This document shows, in pieces, positions 4,431-5,986 of a DNA stretch of 5,986 nt (within the stretch, counting starts at the first letter, position 1; every line of letters begins with the position of its first letter). A program made the position numbers and the translations under genes. The DNA lies in NCBI GenBank assembly GCA_937877655.1, contig CALFJC010000181.1, positions 1 through 5,986 of the forward strand. Reading direction: 5' to 3'. The notes beneath the pieces are model-generated. The model saw nothing but the letters and a program-made list of their open reading frames with translations. It was not told the origin of the DNA and ran no database searches. The DNA comes from an uncultured Selenomonadales bacterium (GTDB lineage Bacteria; Bacillota; Negativicutes; Selenomonadales; Selenomonadaceae).

Positions 4431-5829
4431 GATGCAAAAATACATTGCGGGCGCGCTCGTCATTTGCGTTGCATTCTTTGGCTTAATGTTCGCCAGAGTT
4501 ATTGCCAAGCCCGCCTCAAAATTTGAATTGGTTCCTATTCCCGAAGATCAAAAATTGACGCGCATGGGTTTTGCCAAAGCTTATCCTTTGCAATTTGAAT
4601 CCTACAAAATGACAATGGACACTTCGCCGAGCCCGACGGGTTTTGGCGGCGCGGATGCTTATTCTCACTTGGCAGAACAACCGGAGCAGATTGAGCTGTT
4701 CAAAGGTTATGCGTTTTCTATTCAATATGACGACGACAGAGGACATTGGTACGCGGGCGAAGATATTCTTAACAGCAAACGAATTCCCGGACAGCCCGGC
4801 GCGTGCATAAGTTGTAAAGGCTCCTATATGTACGACGTTTATTTTAAAGAAAGCGGTTGGGATTATTGTTCCAAAACTTTCGCCGAAGTTTCCGCTCCGA
4901 TTAAAGAAGACGAATGGTTCGGTTGCTCTTCCTGTCACGATCCCGATACAATGAAACTTCGCATTTACAATCAAGGCTTTGTCGAAAGCATGGCTGAACT
5001 CGGCGTTGACGTAAACAACGGCTCTCATAACGAAATGCGCGCTTATGTCTGCGGGCAATGCCACAACGAATATTATTTCAAGAAAAATGAGGGCGGCGTC
5101 CTTCATATGCCTTTTGCCAACGGTCTTGGTCCCGAAGAAGAATTTAAATATTATCATGACGGACATGATCCGAAATTCCCGTATGATTGGGTTCATCCCG
5201 ACAGCGGAGCTCCCATGTTAAAAGTTCAGCACCCCGACTTTGAAGTTTGGACAGATTCAATTCACGCGCTCAACGGCGTTACCTGCGTCGATTGCCATAT
5301 GCCTTACATGCGCGAAGACGGAGTCAAATACACTTCGCATTATATGACAAATCCGCTTAAACATTACGATACTGCTTGCACAAAATGCCACGACGAATCT
5401 TATGAAACCATGTTGCACCGCGTGCAGACGATTAACGACAACACCTTTAAGGTTTTGCGCATTGCGGGCGAAACAACGGCTCGTGCTCACAAAGTTATCA
5501 AAGCCGCTCACATGGCAGGCGCGACTGACGAACAACTTGCCGAATCTCGTCAACTCGTTCGCGAGGCGCAATGGTATTGGGATTGGGTTTCCGCCGAAAG
5601 CTCAATGGGCTTCCATAATCCCGATAAATGCATGAAGTCTCTCGGTCTTTCGATTGACGCGGCACACAGAGCTATTGAAAGTGCAACTGCCGTAACGAAG
5701 GGAACTTACACACTTGAACCTTTGCCGACAGAACCTTTCACGACAAAAGATTTCCCCGATGCGATTAAACCCGGCATGACTCCGCCGCCCGCACCGGCTG
5801 AACAACCTGCCGAAGCTCCCGCGCAGTAA
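4423..5829 (+). CDS. nrfA: Pentahaem ammonia-forming cytochrome c nitrite reductase NrfA
   Basis: NrfA reduces nitrite to ammonium with six electrons in the periplasm. The 468-residue product has an N-terminal hydrophobic segment (about 7-24; possible cleavage after Val-Ile-Ala28). It carries the Lys-ligated active-site haem CISCK (128-132) and four CxxCH haems at 168-172, 210-214, 288-292 and 319-323. Catalytic residues are visible: Arg120 (12 residues before CISCK's Lys), Tyr217 in the CHNEYYF block and His270 in KVQHPDFE. Calcium ligands are Glu216, Lys267 and Gln269. His398 (GFHNP) is a likely distal haem ligand. The loop between Arg120 and CxxCK is about 8 residues shorter than in E. coli. 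The C-terminus ends in a Pro/Ala-rich tail (about 450-468). TTG 4423 is preferred over ATG 4432 because the GAAGGGGG site (4407-4414) is 8 nt away rather than 17. It overlaps the end of nrfH by 8 nt, and a terminator follows 30 bp later. Confidence 0.97.
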   Translation: MSKMQKYIAGALVICVAFFGLMFARVIAKPASKFELVPIPEDQKLTRMGFAKAYPLQFESYKMTMDTSPSPTGFGGADAYSHLAEQPEQIELFKGYAFSIQYDDDRGHWYAGEDILNSKRIPGQPGACISCKGSYMYDVYFKESGWDYCSKTFAEVSAPIKEDEWFGCSSCHDPDTMKLRIYNQGFVESMAELGVDVNNGSHNEMRAYVCGQCHNEYYFKKNEGGVLHMPFANGLGPEEEFKYYHDGHDPKFPYDWVHPDSGAPMLKVQHPDFEVWTDSIHALNGVTCVDCHMPYMREDGVKYTSHYMTNPLKHYDTACTKCHDESYETMLHRVQTINDNTFKVLRIAGETTARAHKVIKAAHMAGATDEQLAESRQLVREAQWYWDWVSAESSMGFHNPDKCMKSLGLSIDAAHRAIESATAVTKGTYTLEPLPTEPFTTKDFPDAIKPGMTPPPAPAEQPAEAPAQ

Positions 5830-5859
5830 AACGCAAGATATTTTTCGACATAAAAAATT

Positions 5860-5893
5860 ATCGCCACTCGACATTGAGCGGCGATTTTTTTTA
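5860..5893 (+). terminator. Rho-independent terminator of the nrfA operon
   Basis: The outer arms ATCGCC (5860-5865) and GGCGAT (5880-5885) pair perfectly. After one mismatch, CTC (5867-5869) pairs with GAG (5876-5878) around a 6-nt loop. A run of eight T follows the right arm directly (5885-5892). It lies 30 bp after the nrfA stop and ends the ccmEF-nrfHA transcript. Confidence 0.9.
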
Positions 5894-5930
5894 TTTAAAT
5901 GTTTGATGACATGCTTTGAAAATTTTTACA

Positions 5931-5964
5931 AAAAAAAATGGACGACAGATTTTTTCTGTCGCCC
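5931..5964 (-). terminator. Minus-strand terminator of a convergent gene beyond the right edge
   Basis: Read on the minus strand, a 10-bp stem (5964-5955 with 5949-5940, one G-T pair) encloses a 5-base A loop and is followed by a run of T complementary to the eight A at 5931-5938. On the plus strand one pair becomes an A-C mismatch and the T-run is offset, so the element is mainly for leftward transcription. It implies a minus-strand gene ending just past 5986. Confidence 0.75.
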
Positions 5965-5986
5965 AAAATTTTTATTCAATCGAGTA

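Noticed and set aside
4516..5196. 226-codon minus-strand open frame opposite nrfA
   Set aside because: The plus strand encodes a full NrfA with all haem and catalytic motifs. The antisense frame shows no domain and no ribosome site.

Overview
The window looks like a chromosomal piece of an anaerobic, Gram-negative-type bacterium with respiratory nitrite ammonification. My best guess is an uncultured member of the Negativicutes (Selenomonas-like). The reasons are the NrfH/NrfA pair, a CcmE of the Cys-type (CxxxY), an O-antigen ligase remnant that implies an outer membrane, a four-cysteine L28, and strong Shine-Dalgarno sites with mixed ATG/GTG/TTG starts. The taxonomic guess is inference, not proof.

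Layout. Positions 1-221 hold no gene, only hairpins and a short heptad repeat array. Positions 222-1060 hold two broken surface-polysaccharide genes lying end to end: a middle piece of a family 8 glycosyltransferase (start and end missing) and the C-terminal third of an O-antigen ligase (start missing). A bidirectional terminator separates them from rpmB (ribosomal protein L28) on the minus strand. A divergent promoter region of about 230 bp, rich in A/T runs, carries an extended -10 promoter on each strand.

From 1535 to 5829 on the plus strand lies a tight cluster ccmE-ccmF-nrfH-nrfA. CcmE is the periplasmic haem chaperone and CcmF the haem lyase. NrfH is the tetrahaem membrane quinol dehydrogenase and NrfA the pentahaem nitrite reductase, with the special CxxCK haem 1 site. 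Together they form a c-haem assembly plus nitrite-to-ammonium unit: NrfH takes electrons from menaquinol and passes them to NrfA in the periplasm. No ccmA, B, C, D, G or H and no nrfF/G lie in this window. The ccmF-nrfH junction is occupied by a 77-bp fold-back repeat made of heptads, which also supplies the ccmF stop codon. The cluster ends in a rho-independent terminator. A second terminator, oriented for the minus strand, implies a convergent gene just past the right edge.

The most unusual items are the heptad repeat family (two copies, both with TTTCATT as the first of five heptads on the plus strand), its insertion at the end of ccmF, the CxxxY CcmE coupled directly to nrfHA, a CcmF whose domain spacing differs from that of E. 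coli, and the collapsed polysaccharide locus.
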